Source: Cephalotus follicularis (Eukaryota; Streptophyta; Magnoliopsida; Oxalidales; Cephalotaceae). Taken from it: 64,000 nt of DNA. The translations under genes and the position numbers were made by a program. The stretch lies in assembly GCA_001972305.1 (NCBI GenBank), contig BDDD01001821.1, forward strand, positions 132,715 through 196,714, given 5' to 3'. The notes under the pieces were generated by a model. That model was not told the DNA's origin and did no database searches. It saw nothing but the letters and a program-made list of their open reading frames with translations. Below are positions 10,100 to 22,306 of this stretch, in pieces. Numbering within the stretch: the first letter of the stretch is position 1; each line of letters starts with the position of its first letter.

Positions 10100-10639
10100 A
10101 ATGTCTTGTTTCATATGAAGCTTCTGGTTTTGCTTTAGTTCTATCCTTAAAGGATTCCCTAGTCAGGCTAGCACCTAAGGCTACCGAGTAGGCCATTTTT
10201 GAGGCTGCCAAGTAGTCTAGACTTGCTAGGGAGGCCGACTTTGAAAAGGAAACCCCTCCGAAACCCCATGAGATATACCAATGGTGTGACAGTGAGGGCC
10301 ATGACATGTGAGGCGAACAGGTCACCGACTGAGATGACCGTGGTAGATCTGTGTGGCACCAAGAGGAAGGGTCGATGAGCCCTAACTACAGGACGTATAT
10401 TTTACAATTTATGGTATATACGGTTATGGATCTGGATTCGCTCAGTTCATGTATTGCCTTGTGACTCATATGTCATGCTAATGTGAAACCAGAACCCTTA
10501 TGGAATGTTATGTAAGTTAACACCATAATGGCAGAATCTATTCATCCTGAAAGAGTGTGTGAGTCGTGCGCTAGGAAGATAGCCAACCCTATATGACGAC
10601 AAACCTCCTAGTGTTGCCGATGGATGAGTTAGAAAGTGA
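10100..10639 (+). other. Eroded stretch between array and RT remnant
   Basis: No coding or repeat feature is recognised with confidence. The N-terminal half of RT is expected at this position but cannot be read in any frame; the stretch may be foreign or heavily mutated. Confidence 0.35.
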
Positions 10640-12360
10640 TTACTGAGATGGATCCATTTGGATATGTGTTATCATCGACTGTCTCCAAGTCACGATATGG
10701 ACCTTATGGGTGGATCGTAGTGTCGTTAAAGGGGATGATCAATTCCTTACTACATTCGCAAACTTTATGGAAGGGGTGTGTAATCCATATCTTGACCATA
10801 TCATCGTAGTCTCCTCCGATGATGTGTTAGTGCATTCCAAGCTTACGGAATGCGATGGGAAGTGGTTGTACTAAACATGGTAGGTCTTGCGAGATCGCCA
10901 GTGGTATGCCAATTCAGCAAGTATGGAGTTTTGTTATTGGAGGTAGTTTCCTTGTTCACGTTGACCACAGTGCTAGTTCGTCTGTGGACCTAACAAGTAT
11001 AGAATCAGTGAAGGATTGGGAATGGCCGATGAACGTAACAATAGTCCGTGGTTTCTTAGGCTTAGCGGGTTACTATCGCTGCTTTGTCAAGAAATTTTTA
11101 CGAATGACCACACCTTTGACCCGATTGACGCAGAAAGACGGGATGTAAAAGATGACAGTGGTAAAGAGAGCTTCCAGGAGTTAAAACATCGTCTAATATC
11201 TGCGCTGATCATGGTTTTACCTAAGAGCAATGATGGTTTCGTGGTGTATAGTGATGCCTCAGGGAACGGTGCGAATTGTGTTTTGAGATTGTTTGGGGAA
11301 CGAGCCCATATGTCTTACTGAAAGTTGGAGCCTCAGGAGTGAGTTATTCTACTCATGACCTAGAATTTTCCACGTTAGCCGTGCGCTACGCCAATGGAGA
11401 ACCTGTCTACGCGGCACAAAGTTAGAGGTTTTCACAGATCACAAGGGTCCGAAACCTCCTTTCTCTTAGAAGGATCTAAGTATGAAACAAAGAAGGTGGA
11501 TGGAGCTACTCAATGGTTACATTTGTGAGATCCAATGTCAACCAGGCGATGCTAATATTCTTATAGACGCCTTAGGTCACCGATTAGCTTGCTTGACGAT
11601 CTCCTAAGTTCAAGCACGACCATGGTTGATGGATAGAATTGAGAGGCTCAAGGAATGGGTGGTGAATTGCTTAAGGCTGCATTACACGATCAAGACGGAT
11701 TCAAACCAGAATTCTCGATTCGTGGTGATGAGTTGATAAAATCCCAAGGCAGAGTTTGTGCCCTTTACAATGAAAAGCCGACGGAGGAACTATAGTTACA
11801 AGCTTATCGCTCCAGTTTTTCAGTACATCCGGCGATTAGCAAGAGGTATCGAGATCTGCAAGTCAATTTGGTGGAATGACATGAAGAGAGAGTGGGCACA
11901 GTATCCTATAGGCTTGCCTTACCCCTCAGCCTATGGGATCGGAACCTACCATGTATGGTATAGTATATGCCTAGATCAGGGTGGCATCACAGAAGCGTGA
12001 TAGATAGAGATAACAGTTGTAATGGACTTCTGCCATTAGCAGAATTCACACGGGAAGATCACGTATTTCATAAGGTGTTGATATCTCAATACTCAGAATG
12101 TATTATCCAAATCTTTCTCACGTGCTACCATATGAGCCGTTAGAGCTAAGGACGGATACAAGCTTGAGGAGAACTCATATATATATCTATATAAATATAT
12201 GTTCAGAGATGGTTGTCGAATGATATGGACGCCGAAGGATGATGAAATGGGTTATAAGGTTGTGGACCAAATGGTTAAAGGATGAGGACGTTTCATGGGT
12301 GAAGAGTGATGATAATGATATGAGCTTGAGAAAGTTGTGTGAGACGCAAGAAAGAAACGA
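10640..12360 (+). pseudogene. pol: Degenerate gypsy RT - RNase H - integrase
   Basis: Remnants occur in the normal order. Near 10790 the RT palm reads YLDHIIVVSSDDVLVHSK, with the catalytic DD retained but the preceding residues altered. 10990-11148 gives ESVKDWEWPMNVT and [15 protein letters not shown] (RT C-terminus and RNase H linker). About 11160-11290 gives SFQELKHRLISALIMVLPKS and [15 protein letters not shown] (RNase H start). About 11400-11600 is frame-broken RNase H. Near 11740-11900 are GRVCVPYNEKP and, in another frame, WWNDMKREWAQY, from the integrase zinc-binding region. Many stops and frameshifts make it inactive. Confidence 0.8.
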
Positions 12361-12415
12361 AGACATTCTACCCCCACATGTTTTAACTTAGGAAATCTCA
12401 GGACGAGATTTTTCT

Positions 12416-12427
12416 AAGGAGGAAGGA
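12416..12427 (+). other. Polypurine tract of the first gypsy
   Basis: The purine run AAGGAGGAAGGA directly precedes the LTR start at 12428. It follows a decayed version of the usual gypsy terminus (aggacgagatttttct). It primes plus-strand DNA synthesis in intact elements and fixes the start of the 3' LTR. Confidence 0.9.
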
Positions 12428-12676
12428 TGTAACACCTGAAATTTTATAAATAGTTATTTCAATATTGGCACAGTGTATGGACGTATTAAGCCGATGGAGC
12501 CCGAATTGATAAAAAACATCGCGTATTGGAGCCGCAAATCATAAGGCCCAAAATGACTAATAAAGCCCATTTTTAATGCGCGACAATAAGGCCCTATGTT
12601 CGCATTTTTATTGCGATTATTTTTGTACCTGTTCGAATGATTAATATCACCGTTTGCGGATTAAACGGGACCCAGG

Positions 12677-12772
12677 CCTTAGTATTTTGACTGGTAAATA
12701 CTAAAGAAGAGACAAAAGACTAAAAGAAAAGAAAAAAAAGGGGGACACACGGGCGCATAAGGCACCCGTGTG
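12677..12772 (+). promoter_or_regulatory. Conserved LTR hairpins
   Basis: 12677-12706 is an imperfect inverted repeat (CCTTAGTATTT / AAATACTAAAG around CTGG), equivalent to 2523-2551 and 50850-50876. 12746-12772 has an 8-bp stem (CACACGGG / CCCGTGTG), equivalent in place to 2466-2488 and 50791-50819. The stems persist while the loops and the GC-rich stem sequences differ. Confidence 0.65.
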
Positions 12773-13844
12773 TGAAGAAGAGACAGACGCGTTAGAGAGA
12801 GAGAGAGAGACATCGGGAGAGACAGTGGGAGACAAAGGGAGAGAGGGCGCCAGAGACGACGCCGGAGCCAGCCACCTGACCGTGAGAGCACGGCGGTCAG
12901 CCCAGGACCTCCACCGGACGGTAACTCCTCCTTCCTCTTCCTCTTTTTCCTTCTTTTTCCCTTCTGTTTCCCCGACATTTTCGCCTCTGCCGTGCGTTTC
13001 GCCGCTGGTTAGCGTCACGGATGGTGCTGGTTTTCATCTAGAAGGCTAGCTCTGCCGTTTTGACCATTGTTGAGCCGTATCTCGACCGGATTTGAGCTGA
13101 CGAGTTGACTCAATGAACCAACTCGCTGCCGCCTTTGACCGAGCGTTTGCCGCCGAGTCTCGACGAGTTAAGAGCATGGATGTGTTGATATGATGATTGT
13201 GATGCGTTTTATGGTGGTAACCGGAGTTGTGGACGACCTATGAGTCAACTCAGTGAGTTGAACTCACTGGCCGGCCGTGACAGCGCGTTTCATGGTGAGT
13301 CACGGTGAGCCTCCGATGGTTTTGAATATATCGTCCAATGTGGAACCTGTTTTTGGGTTTCGACGGAGCTAAATGAGTTGGCTGGAAAATGGCCAAAACT
13401 CTGATGGCGACTGTGCTTGGTTTCTGTGCGTAGAGTGTAACGGAAATGTGTTGTGCATGTAGGATAAAGGAAAGGATAAAGGATAAAGGAAACGATCAAG
13501 GATAGAGGATTTTCGAGCTTTACGAGCTCAGTTGCTACGAGGTAGGTTATACTATTGCTTGCATTACGATCATGCATTCTAAATGATTATTTGGATTGAT
13601 ATGTGTACGAATTGTACTTATGGATGCATGATTGTATATATATATATATGAGTGTATGGATGGATATGTATATTGCATATGGCATATGATATAAAGGTTC
13701 GATATTGAATTTAGAGGAGATGAGTTCTTGCCTTCTCTTAATTCACGGGCTATGGGATGAATCTTAAAAAAGGCTTTGAACTGTTTTGGACATAGTTCCA
13801 TTGATTTATGAACTCTTTCACAAACTACATTTTCTATCGAAACC

Positions 13845-14051
13845 GTCGACGCTTTATGCTTTCAAAACAAAACCCGTTGACACTTTCATATCTTAAACTG
13901 TGTAGTCGATGTTTTATATTTATGCTTTCTAAAACTGTCGACGCTTTTATGAGTTAAACCAAACAGTCGACGCCTTATGCTTTAAAACAAACCGCTGACG
14001 CTTTATACTTGTGCTTTTTAAAACTGTTGACGCCCGGGGCTAAGCATCGAT
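13845..14051 (+). promoter_or_regulatory. GTCGAC array with about 30-bp spacing
   Basis: Cores start at 13845, 13937 and 13966 (exact), and at 13876 (GTTGAC), 13905 (GTCGAT), 13994 (GCTGAC), 14026 (GTTGAC) and 14046 (ATCGAT). Spacings are 31, 29, 32, 29, 28, 32 and 20 bp, about three helical turns rather than the two seen elsewhere. Flanks are GC-type (CCGTCGACGCTT). Confidence 0.78.
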
Positions 14052-16031
14052 GCTTAATGCCCTATTCAGCCCAAACACACTGTTTTACATGGTTTTCCAT
14101 CCAAAATGGTTTTATCTTCAACCGGATTCCATAGAAAGCCTCCCTAAGGCTTTGTAACCTATGGAAATCCTTATGTATCACTTTTGATTTCTAAATCGAT
14201 GTTCAAAGTGAAGTTTTAAGGAAGGTTCTCAATAAAAGAGTTTGACGCAAATGGTTTCTAAATGGTTTTCAAAATGGTCAGTATAGTTCCATTGGGATAT
14301 CGAGACGCGGATATCTTATTTGGACTTCCTCTCCATTGTTTTATGGATTTCAAATGGTCAGGCTAGTTCCATTGGAACATCTGGGTGCAGATACTTCTAT
14401 TTGGACTTCCTTTCCATTCATTATAACCTCGGTAGGGACCAACCAAATGATATATGAAAATTGATTACAAAGTGGATTATGGAAATGAAAATGGCCATTG
14501 AATATGAAAAATGATTTATGACTACGAAATTGATCTTATATGATTTGACGGATGTGGATCCATGAGATCCTTTACAAAATGGTCCCTATTATTTTAAAAG
14601 CATACTTGATTTTGGGTCACAACTACGGGATGGATTATTGATTGTATTGTATGAGACATTCCTGACTTTCATTTCCGTCGTGAATGTCATGAATGTTAGA
14701 CCACAGTTTATACCACATTGTGATCGCGGACCATACAAAAGAGCTTACCTCACTTTGTGGTTGACTATTCTGTACCCGGGTTACCTCACATTGTGATTGC
14801 AGACCATACAAAAGAGTTTACCTCACATTGTGCTTGCGGACCATTAGGTACAGGACTTATCTTACATCATGGTATGGGCCATACAAAAGAGCTTACCCCA
14901 CATTGTTAGAGGACCAATATGAATTATGATTCGATGTTGTGGTCAGTGTTATCTCATTCCTCACACCTCCACGACACCAAAAGTGCGTCGAGGGTGGGAT
15001 GGACCCTATGGACTGGTTTTCCCTATGATTGATATGGATTGTTATATGGACTGTCTGCTAGCCTATGGCCTTTTATGTGATTAGGACCAGCCCAGTATAC
15101 CACTGCTTAGGGACAGTTGGTATATTGACACAGTCCGCAATTGTCATTTATGCACACGACATGCCATACATATATATTATACTGTTGCACGCATATCACC
15201 ATTATGCTGATGCACTACATGACATACATTGATATACTGTTACATGCATATCACTATTATATTGTTGCATGCATAGCAGAGTATACCTACACGACATTAT
15301 GTCGCTAACCCATTTCCCCTGTATGCGGAATGGGTCAGGCTCAGGCAGAGGTGATGGACTGCAGTGAGCTAAACCGAGAAGGACGGGTTTTCTACAATAG
15401 ATTTTGTTAGCCAGTTTTATATGGAGTTTCTTGTATTTGGATTTGCTTATATGAGTTGAATATAAGAGTTGTATAAAAAAAAAAGGGGGCCTCATGTTTA
15501 CGATTAAAATGTTTTGAGATATAAGGCTTGTTATGTCTAAGGATTTTGAAAAGGAACCCTATGTATTTGAGACAAATCTAAAGATGAGTTAGAGTTTATG
15601 TTTTATTCAGCTATCGACCTGCCGACATGTGGCAGTGCTTATGATATGTGTATTGGTGTATTAAACAGGGACAAGCCCATCATTTGAGGCATTAGAATGA
15701 TATGATACTGGTTTAGTTGTGATTACTGAGGGCTGAGCCCGTATATATACATAAACTGTTGATTCCTCCTTCGGGAGTGTTGAGATATGAAATGTGTTTT
15801 CCTTTACAGGGGGTTTAGTCCGATAAACGAATACTTTGTGCCGCAATTTTGAGAGATTTCAAGAGTTAGTTTTTATTTGGATTGATTAATTCTGATGTTG
15901 TAATACGATTGTTTAAAGTTTTAAATTTAAAGCACTTTTTGGAGTATGAACTAAATGACTAAATGGACTGAAGGGAATGAATATCACGCGTCGGATCATG
16001 GGGGTTTATCCTCGTGGTTCGGGGCGCGACA

Positions 16032-16798
16032 GGTAGGTTCTAGATATATGATATGAATCTATGCATATTGATTGAATGGTTTGTTTATATGGTTATAGAT
16101 GGATGGATATAGGAAATATGGATGAGTTAGGATGATTCCTGTGATTGATTTTGTCTGAAAACGGGAATCATAGAGAGATAGAGAGTTTTAGGTTTATAAG
16201 CCTAATCCCTTCTCTCTTTAGATTCAGGGGTTAAGGGTACGAATCTGAAGGTTTGAAGTTGTTTTCAACGTATTATCAACCACTGGAACTTACAGCTTCC
16301 TCTGGATAAGATTTTAAATTGATTTCAATGGTTTTGAATTAAACTGCAACTTGTTAGCAAAAGTTTTCGATCTTATGCAAAGGCCGCAAACCGTCAACGC
16401 CTCTGATAAGAGCGTTGGCGCTTTGCTCTTGAGATAACAGTTGACGCCTAGAGCTCAGAAGCCAAGGCAGAGCTCGAACAATTGAAGGAAGAGCTCAGAA
16501 GGCAAAGCAGAGCTCAGACCTTAGAAGTAGAGGTCAGAGCTTAAAGCTCGAAGTCAGACCTCGGTGCTTGAAGGCAGACCTTAGAGGCAGAGGTTAGAGC
16601 TCAAAGCTCGAAGTCAGACCTCGGTGCTTGAAGGCAGACCTCGGATGCAAAGGTCAGAGGTAGAGGTCAGAGCTCAAAGCTCGAAGTCAGACCTCGGCGC
16701 TTGAAGGTAGACCTCATAGGTAAAGGTCAGACCTTGGAGCAAAGAAGCTAAGGAAGAGCTCGGGAAGCTAAGGTAGACCTCAGAGGTAGAGTTTAGAC
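16032..16798 (+). mobile_element. Second gypsy, 5' LTR, left piece
   Basis: The LTR of the second plus-strand gypsy begins here in mid-sequence, homologous to 13541 onward of the first gypsy's LTR (ggtaggtt). It holds three decayed array sites (16393, 16414, 16440) and then a purine-rich tandem array. At 16799 it is interrupted by a solo LTR and resumes at 19514. Its true start is missing. Confidence 0.7.
16440..16795 (+). repeat. Purine-rich tandem array
   Basis: Phrases such as aggtcagagctcaaagctcg and aagtcagacctcggtgcttg alternate in units of roughly 60 bp, with several near-identical copies between 16510 and 16740. In one frame the start (near 16450) reads AKAELEQLKEELRRQ, coiled-coil-like, which might betray a coding origin, but the rest has stops. 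The same phrases continue at 19514-19570 beyond the inserted solo LTR. Confidence 0.75.
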
Positions 16799-18117
16799 TG
16801 TCACACCCCATTTCCATACATATCAACCTGAAGGTTGTGGCAATCAACATATATTCAGCTTATATCAAAATACGGAAAATTTAAAACTTTCAAAACGTGT
16901 ATAAACATTGCGGAAGCATATAAATCATAAGCTGAAATTAAAACATGTAACATGCATCCCATACTACTTGCTACAATAATATAACATCATCATTGTTAAC
17001 CGCCCTGAAACGGAGCATGAACTAATTCAGTCAAATACATTAATCCATTCTTAACAATTCCAACAATACATAATCTGTTACACAATATCCAAATTAACAT
17101 CTCCTTAAAGAAATACAACTCAAACTCTTCACTTTGTTTCCCCATGCTCACAGATATCGATCCACTGCATCATTCTGAAATTGATAGGGTTAGCCAAATT
17201 CACTGGTTAAGTAGAGAAAATATATATACATTTCGGCGTCAACGATAATGAATGTCATGTAATTAATGCATTCATGATGCAATACATGATATATATATAT
17301 ATATATCCACCAGCAAGTATCACCCGAGGGTCACAATAGCACAAATACGAGACTATCCCCAAAGGGGCCAGATACAACGATCAGGTCACTAAGGACCCAT
17401 ATACACTTTGGGGTCAACGATAATGAATGTCATGAAATGAATGCATTCATGATGCAATACATAATATATATATACCAATAGGTAAGCAACCACATAATCC
17501 ATCAATCACGTCCAAAGGACCAACCCCTACAAAGCGACTCTAACCGTCCCGGGTGAGGAAGGCTCGCAGTCTATCCGACACACGGGCAGGGAAAGCTTGC
17601 CCCATGTCGATGCTAACTGTCCAAGGCTAGGAAAGCTCATAGGCTAATCGGCACGTAGGCTGAGAAAGCTCGACCATCAATCAATCATGTTCCAAGTAGT
17701 CTATATATTTATAAACGCTTGAATTCATGCATACATTAGGATATATATAAAATAAATCCTTTCCAAATGAGTCAATTATGTTTCAAGTAGTCTATATATT
17801 TATAAACGCTTGAAATCATACGTATACATGTACATGTATACAAAATAAATCCTTTCCAAAATCACCATCAAGCAATTTATGCGCAATAAAATACTTGTCA
17901 AAACATGTTTATTGAAAATATGTAACCATATTTTGAATCCTCGTTTCAATATTTGAAAGATAATATTTCATTCAAAGTATTGGTTGTAACAACCATAAAT
18001 ATAGTTATCTAAAATGTTAAAACACTTTAGAAATCATATACATTTCAATCCATAATCCAGTCTATAGCAATATGCAATGCAAACATACGCTCAAAATGTG
18101 AAACAGACTCTATTAGC

Positions 18118-18427
18118 GTCGACGCATACCATCTAAGTGTGAACGTCCAAAACAGTCTCTTAAGCGTCAAAGTTTACCCTTAGCGTCGATGCTTATGTCC
18201 TCTAAGCGTCGGTGCTTAACTCTTAGCGTCAGAGTTTAGTTTAGAAGCTCTACGCGTCAATATCCAACCTCTTTGGCGTCGACGCTCAAGGCATGGACCC
18301 TTATGCGTCGGCGCTTCAATCCTTGGCATCCACCCTTTGAGGTAGGAACCTCATTTGTCAATGCTCTAGTCGTTCATTTCCTCATCCAACAATTCAAGGC
18401 GTTGACCCTTTTACCTTAAGCATCGAT
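18118..18427 (-). promoter_or_regulatory. GTCGAC array, thirteen sites (GCGTCGACGC dialect)
   Basis: Cores start at 18118, 18139, 18166, 18185, 18208, 18228, 18256, 18278, 18307, 18328, 18357, 18401 and 18422. Spacings are 21, 27, 19, 23, 20, 28, 22, 29, 21, 29, 44 and 21. 18118 and 18278 are exact; the others are mostly GTCGAT, GTCGGT or GTCAA. The 29-44-21 end matches 29-44-19 in the arrays at 1141-1388 and 61479-61646, including the palindrome gaggtaggaacctc. Confidence 0.8.
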
Positions 18428-19190
18428 GGTTAAAGAAGACCATATCGTCTTCTTCCCCAACACATAATAAAACCAGTAGAAATCCAAGCATAGTAATACA
18501 TGCATCTCAATCCATCATCAATCCAAACAACATGCATGGCAGGTTAACTAATCATAGCAACCATATCATCAATTAAACAATCCATAAACCACAATGGTCA
18601 TGCAAATCATCAATGATCATCCACCATTTTAAACTCAAAATTGCATGTATATAATCCCTACCTTAGATTCCAAGTTAGGAATCGAAGTTCACCTCTTTAA
18701 GTCCCTGACTAGTGTCGTCTTGAGCTCCCAGTAGCTCCTAGACTAGTTTCAACCTCCAAAACTCAAGCTTTCAAGCTCCTCACTGGTTCAACAATGGAGG
18801 ATATGATTTCCTCTCTTCCTCTCCTATTTTTTTCCGATTTTCCACTGTTGTTTCTCTCTATTTCTTCCTTTTTTTCTTTTCTTCTTAGTCCTGGTCAAAG
18901 AGATTGAGGGTGTTACATTTTAATGGCATTTCCTCCCTCTCTTTCTCTCACTCGCACATGCATGGTGCCAGGCATGCGCCATGCCTTTCTCTCTCTCATT
19001 CACCTACCGCATGCAACCCATGTGCCACACACTCTCTCTCTTCAATTCAGTCACTGGCTGGTCTAGGAATCATGGCTGCATGTCTAACACGCCGTCTCTG
19101 ACTTGATAAGGTGCCGAACAGTGGTCAATACCTACTCCCATAATGTTTTCCTGACAGTGTTTTAAACATGTCTCCTGTTTGTTGTTAAGC

Positions 19191-19336
19191 GGCGACGATT
19201 TCCTCTTAGCGTTGATGCTAAACTCAGTTCATTCAATGGTGTCGACGCTATCACTTGGCGTCGACGCTTTGTGGGCATGCATCTTACGCACGCACTTTGC
19301 TTTCTTACCGTCGATGCTTTACTCTTGGGCGTCTAT
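19191..19336 (-). promoter_or_regulatory. GTCGAC array with conserved spacing
   Basis: Read on minus, cores lie at 19331, 19310, 19260, 19241, 19211 and 19191, giving spacings 21, 50, 19, 30 and 20. 19241 and 19260 are exact. The LTR at 26120-27527 has 21, 48, 19, 30, 20, and the LTR at 56605-63050 has 20, 49, 18, 31, 19. The gap of about 49 bp holds an RY-like ATGCATGC stretch in all three. Confidence 0.8.
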
Positions 19337-19513
19337 GCTTTGTGCAGTTTTCAGTATTCTCAACCAATCTCAACCAATGCAACACTCTTAACAATCTTTT
19401 CTCAAAAATTAACATCATAAGTTGGGAATTCTGTCATTCTCATTGATTCATGATAAAATTACATTCAGAATTTCAACAATGCATTAAATATAATTTTCGG
19501 TCATTACATAGAC

Positions 19514-20899
19514 CTTGGAGCAAAGAATCTAAGGCAGAGCTCGGGAAGCTAGGGCAGACCTTGGAGAAAAGGGTCGGTGCTTAGCGCCCTGTTCTTTGCA
19601 AAACACACTGTTTTCAACCCTTTTCAACCCCAAATGCTTTTAACTTCAAATGGATTCCATAGGAAGCGTCCCTAGGGCCTTGTAACCTATGTGAATCATC
19701 TTTTAATACTTTTAACCTACAAATCAATCTTCGAAATGAACTCTTAAAGAAAATTTTCAATAAAAGAGCTTTGCAAACCTTAAAAGGGATTTTCAATGTG
19801 GTTTTCAAGAAGTGGTTAGGATAGTTCAATTGGGATGTTTGGACGCGAATATCCTAGTTGGGCTTTCTCTCCATTGTTTTTACAAACTTTGATAGGGGCT
19901 AGGAAATGGTTATGGAAAATGGTTTTGAAGGATGGATCCTATGAGATCCTTTATGGTCAGGTCCCTATCATTTAAATGGTCATATGGTTATGGGTTACGG
20001 GCTGTATTTGGTTGCTATGATTGACACTTGACGGGATAACCCATTCATACTCTTCATTTTCGTCATGAAGGTTATGGGTGTTAGGCCACATTGTATAGAT
20101 ATATGTTAATCCTCCCTTCTTGGGTGAACCTACGAGGATCACCACATTATGGATGGATATGGTATGGAACAGATTACAGAGATCTTATTATGGGCTAGAG
20201 CCTTTGGGACTAGCATTATGGTATGGTATGGATTATGTGGCCAGTGTTATCCAATGCTCCACATGGCTATGACATGGATGGTGTATAAATGGTTGGGGTG
20301 CTATCTTGGGCCGCAGAGGCAGATAAGTACTTTGACCATATGGATTGTTGTTCCTTTATATGGTTATGGATTGATTGACAGATTTTCTGTCAACCTAGGG
20401 TGTATGGATGGTAAATTGTATGGTTAGGACATCGTTATGTATGTCACCGCTAAGGACGGTTGGTATACTAACATTGTCCAAAATTAATATTCATGCATTT
20501 CACATGCCATGCATATAACTGTATAAACTGAACACTTCATTACATATAGTATTACCTACATGGCAATGTTTGGCTGACCTATTCTCGAAATGGGCACAAC
20601 AACTAGGGCTGAGTATCGGGGATGCCTCGAAGTGAACGGACGGGACGAATTGGAGAGCAGGAGCTCTAGTTGTAGGTGTAGTTTAGTATTTGTCTATCTA
20701 CCTTATATGAGAGTTGTTATGTATATCGGTGGCATTATCTACATGAATGTTGAATGATGTTTCCGTATGCATGTTTATGGATTAAAAGTTTTAAATTATA
20801 GCGTATTTTTGGATGTATGCTGTAATGGTATGAATGGTTTATACGGACGGCTTGCAATGTGTCGTATTGTGGGGTTTTCCCATGGTTCGGGGCATGACA
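19514..20899 (+). mobile_element. Second gypsy, 5' LTR, right piece
   Basis: Resumes the LTR interrupted at 16798 and ends ggttcggggcatgaca at 20899. 19580-19700 aligns with 14060-14170 of the first gypsy's LTR, including a stretch near 19650 (atggattccatagg). The end resembles, but is clearly diverged from, the 9068 and 16031 ends, so this is a related subfamily. Confidence 0.8.
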
Positions 20900-20905
20900 G
20901 TTTGG

Positions 20906-20917
20906 TGGTATCAGAGC
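20906..20917 (+). other. Primer-binding site of the second gypsy
   Basis: TGGTATCAGAGC at 20906 is a perfect match to the usual initiator tRNA-Met site, six bases after the LTR end. The following bases (ccacgctatgttggctatgcc) resemble those after the PBS at 9072. The internal region is then cut at 20953 by the copia insertion and resumes at 35230. Confidence 0.9.
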
Positions 20918-22211
20918 CCACGCTATGTTGGCTATGCCAGGATATGATCCTTGTGTTAGAGTAGGGGTATCCCTGCATGCCACTAGGTGGCTCTGCATAA
21001 ACATATATGTATGTATGAGATGCACTCCTTAACTGGAGATATCTCTTTAAGCCGCGTGGCGACTGCATGTTGTATATTACACTCTCTATTTATACAATCT
21101 GAATTCCTTTTTGTGTTTTATAGTGCATATTCAATCAACAATGACAACCCGCTATATGTATATCCCAAACCATCTTAAATGGATCGGGTGATCACCTTGT
21201 CATCCGAGTACAAATATAGTGCCCTGTTGTTCGAGGGGTTGGATCTCATGCCTGAGAGGTTATGAGAATGAGATCCTTACACCCTTCTAATAGAACTTCC
21301 AAGTCATAGGTTCACTTTCTTAGGGAAATTGTTGAACCGCAAAGACTTTCCGTATTATACTTGCTCCCGGGTTTACTGGAGGATGGATTATCTCATTACC
21401 ATTTGGATTTATCCTAAAGCATAATGCGGGGTTCGTGCTAAGGAGCATGAGACTGAACAGACCCACCATAGGAAACCTATTTGGAAAGTCATACCTATGT
21501 CAATAGGATTCCTACAGTCTCGGTAGTGTATAGTCTATGGTGACTAGTAGACCATTCATGGAGCTACGTTGTATCGTTAGACCTGAGCGGCTGGCATGCA
21601 TTGTGTTGTGACTGCTTGGCTTTTATTTCTGCCTTCCCCAGCACTAGCCACGTGCTGGCAAAAGGGTTGTCTTTGGGCCTTGTGGGAGCTTCATTGAGAT
21701 GTATGGGCGAGTTTGCAATAAGGTATCATCACACCCGTATGAAGGGTGATCAGCTCTATATTATTTATGTTCGTTGAGACTCATAAAACCCTGATCAGGT
21801 ATAGGCAGACTGGAAACGGGGTTTTCGGGGAGGTCGGCCGAAAGTCTCAATGTGGACGTAAATTTATTGTTATCGCGACTTTACCTAGGGGTGACATTAT
21901 TCTGAACCCTAGGTCGCGGTCGGAGCCAAGTATGACGTAGGATACATGATACATATGGTGATGAGTGGATAAAGTACTAGTTTAACCGGATGTCGACTTA
22001 TAGACGTAGTTAATTCTACGGATCCGGGGGGTGATGGGATTCACAACGGGACTGTTTTTGTAATAACCGCAGTTTCAATTCGTGTATATTGTACCCTTGA
22101 TGAATAAAATATGCACTTACTTGAATTTTACTTTCCAATTGTTATATGAATTGTGACTATTGTCTTATTTGAAGGAATAAACTTGAATAACCAAAAATTT
22201 TTTCACTTACA

Positions 22212-22306
22212 CTCGATTGTCACAGGGAAACATCGACTGCCTAGGTTATGGAGGAACAGCCGACTGTCACAGGGGAACATTCGGCTGCCAAGTGAATACA
22301 GTCGAC
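22212..22306 (+). promoter_or_regulatory. Upstream array, CAGTCGACTG dialect
   Basis: Cores start at 22212 (CTCGAT), 22232 (ATCGAC), 22259 (GCCGAC), 22280 (TTCGGC) and 22301 (GTCGAC, exact). Spacings are 20, 27, 21 and 21 bp. Most keep the CA left and TG right flanks (ACAGCCGACTG, ACAGTCGACTGG). It lies about 270 bp upstream of the TATA-like box at 22573. Confidence 0.72.

Larger units (their letters stand above)
12428..16031 (+). mobile_element. 3' LTR of the first gypsy, 3.6 kb
   Basis: Starts TGTAACACCTGAAATT after the polypurine tract and ends GGGGCGCGACA at 16031, the same end as the truncated 5' LTR at 9068. Contents in order: two hairpins (12677-12706, 12746-12772), a purine/CT-rich leader (12780-12990), a GTCGAC array (13845-14051), an 80-bp direct repeat (copies from 14285 and 14365), an irregular repeat of ttacctcacattgtg phrases (about 14710-14910), and the 700-bp end shared with 8372-9068. 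The next bases, ggtag, match the same place in the related LTR that continues at 16032, so GGTAG may be the right-hand target duplication. The left one is lost. Confidence 0.85.
16799..19508 (-). mobile_element. Solo LTR, 2710 bp, minus strand, TSD TAGAC
   Basis: On minus it starts TGTAATGACCG at 19508 and ends GGGGTGTGACA at 16799. Perfect TAGAC duplications flank it (16794-16798 and 19509-19513), and the host repeat reads through once it is removed. It carries two arrays, 19336-19191 (first) and 18427-18118 (second), in the order seen in the LTR at 3008-5485. The region below 17700 shares phrases with 190-430. There are no PBS or coding parts. Confidence 0.95.

Noticed and set aside
12679-13049. 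ORFs of 93-105 codons on both strands in the CT/GA-rich LTR leader
   Set aside because: Low-complexity translation (Glu/Arg or Ser/Leu/Pro) from GA repeats, with overlapping frames on both strands and no family signature.
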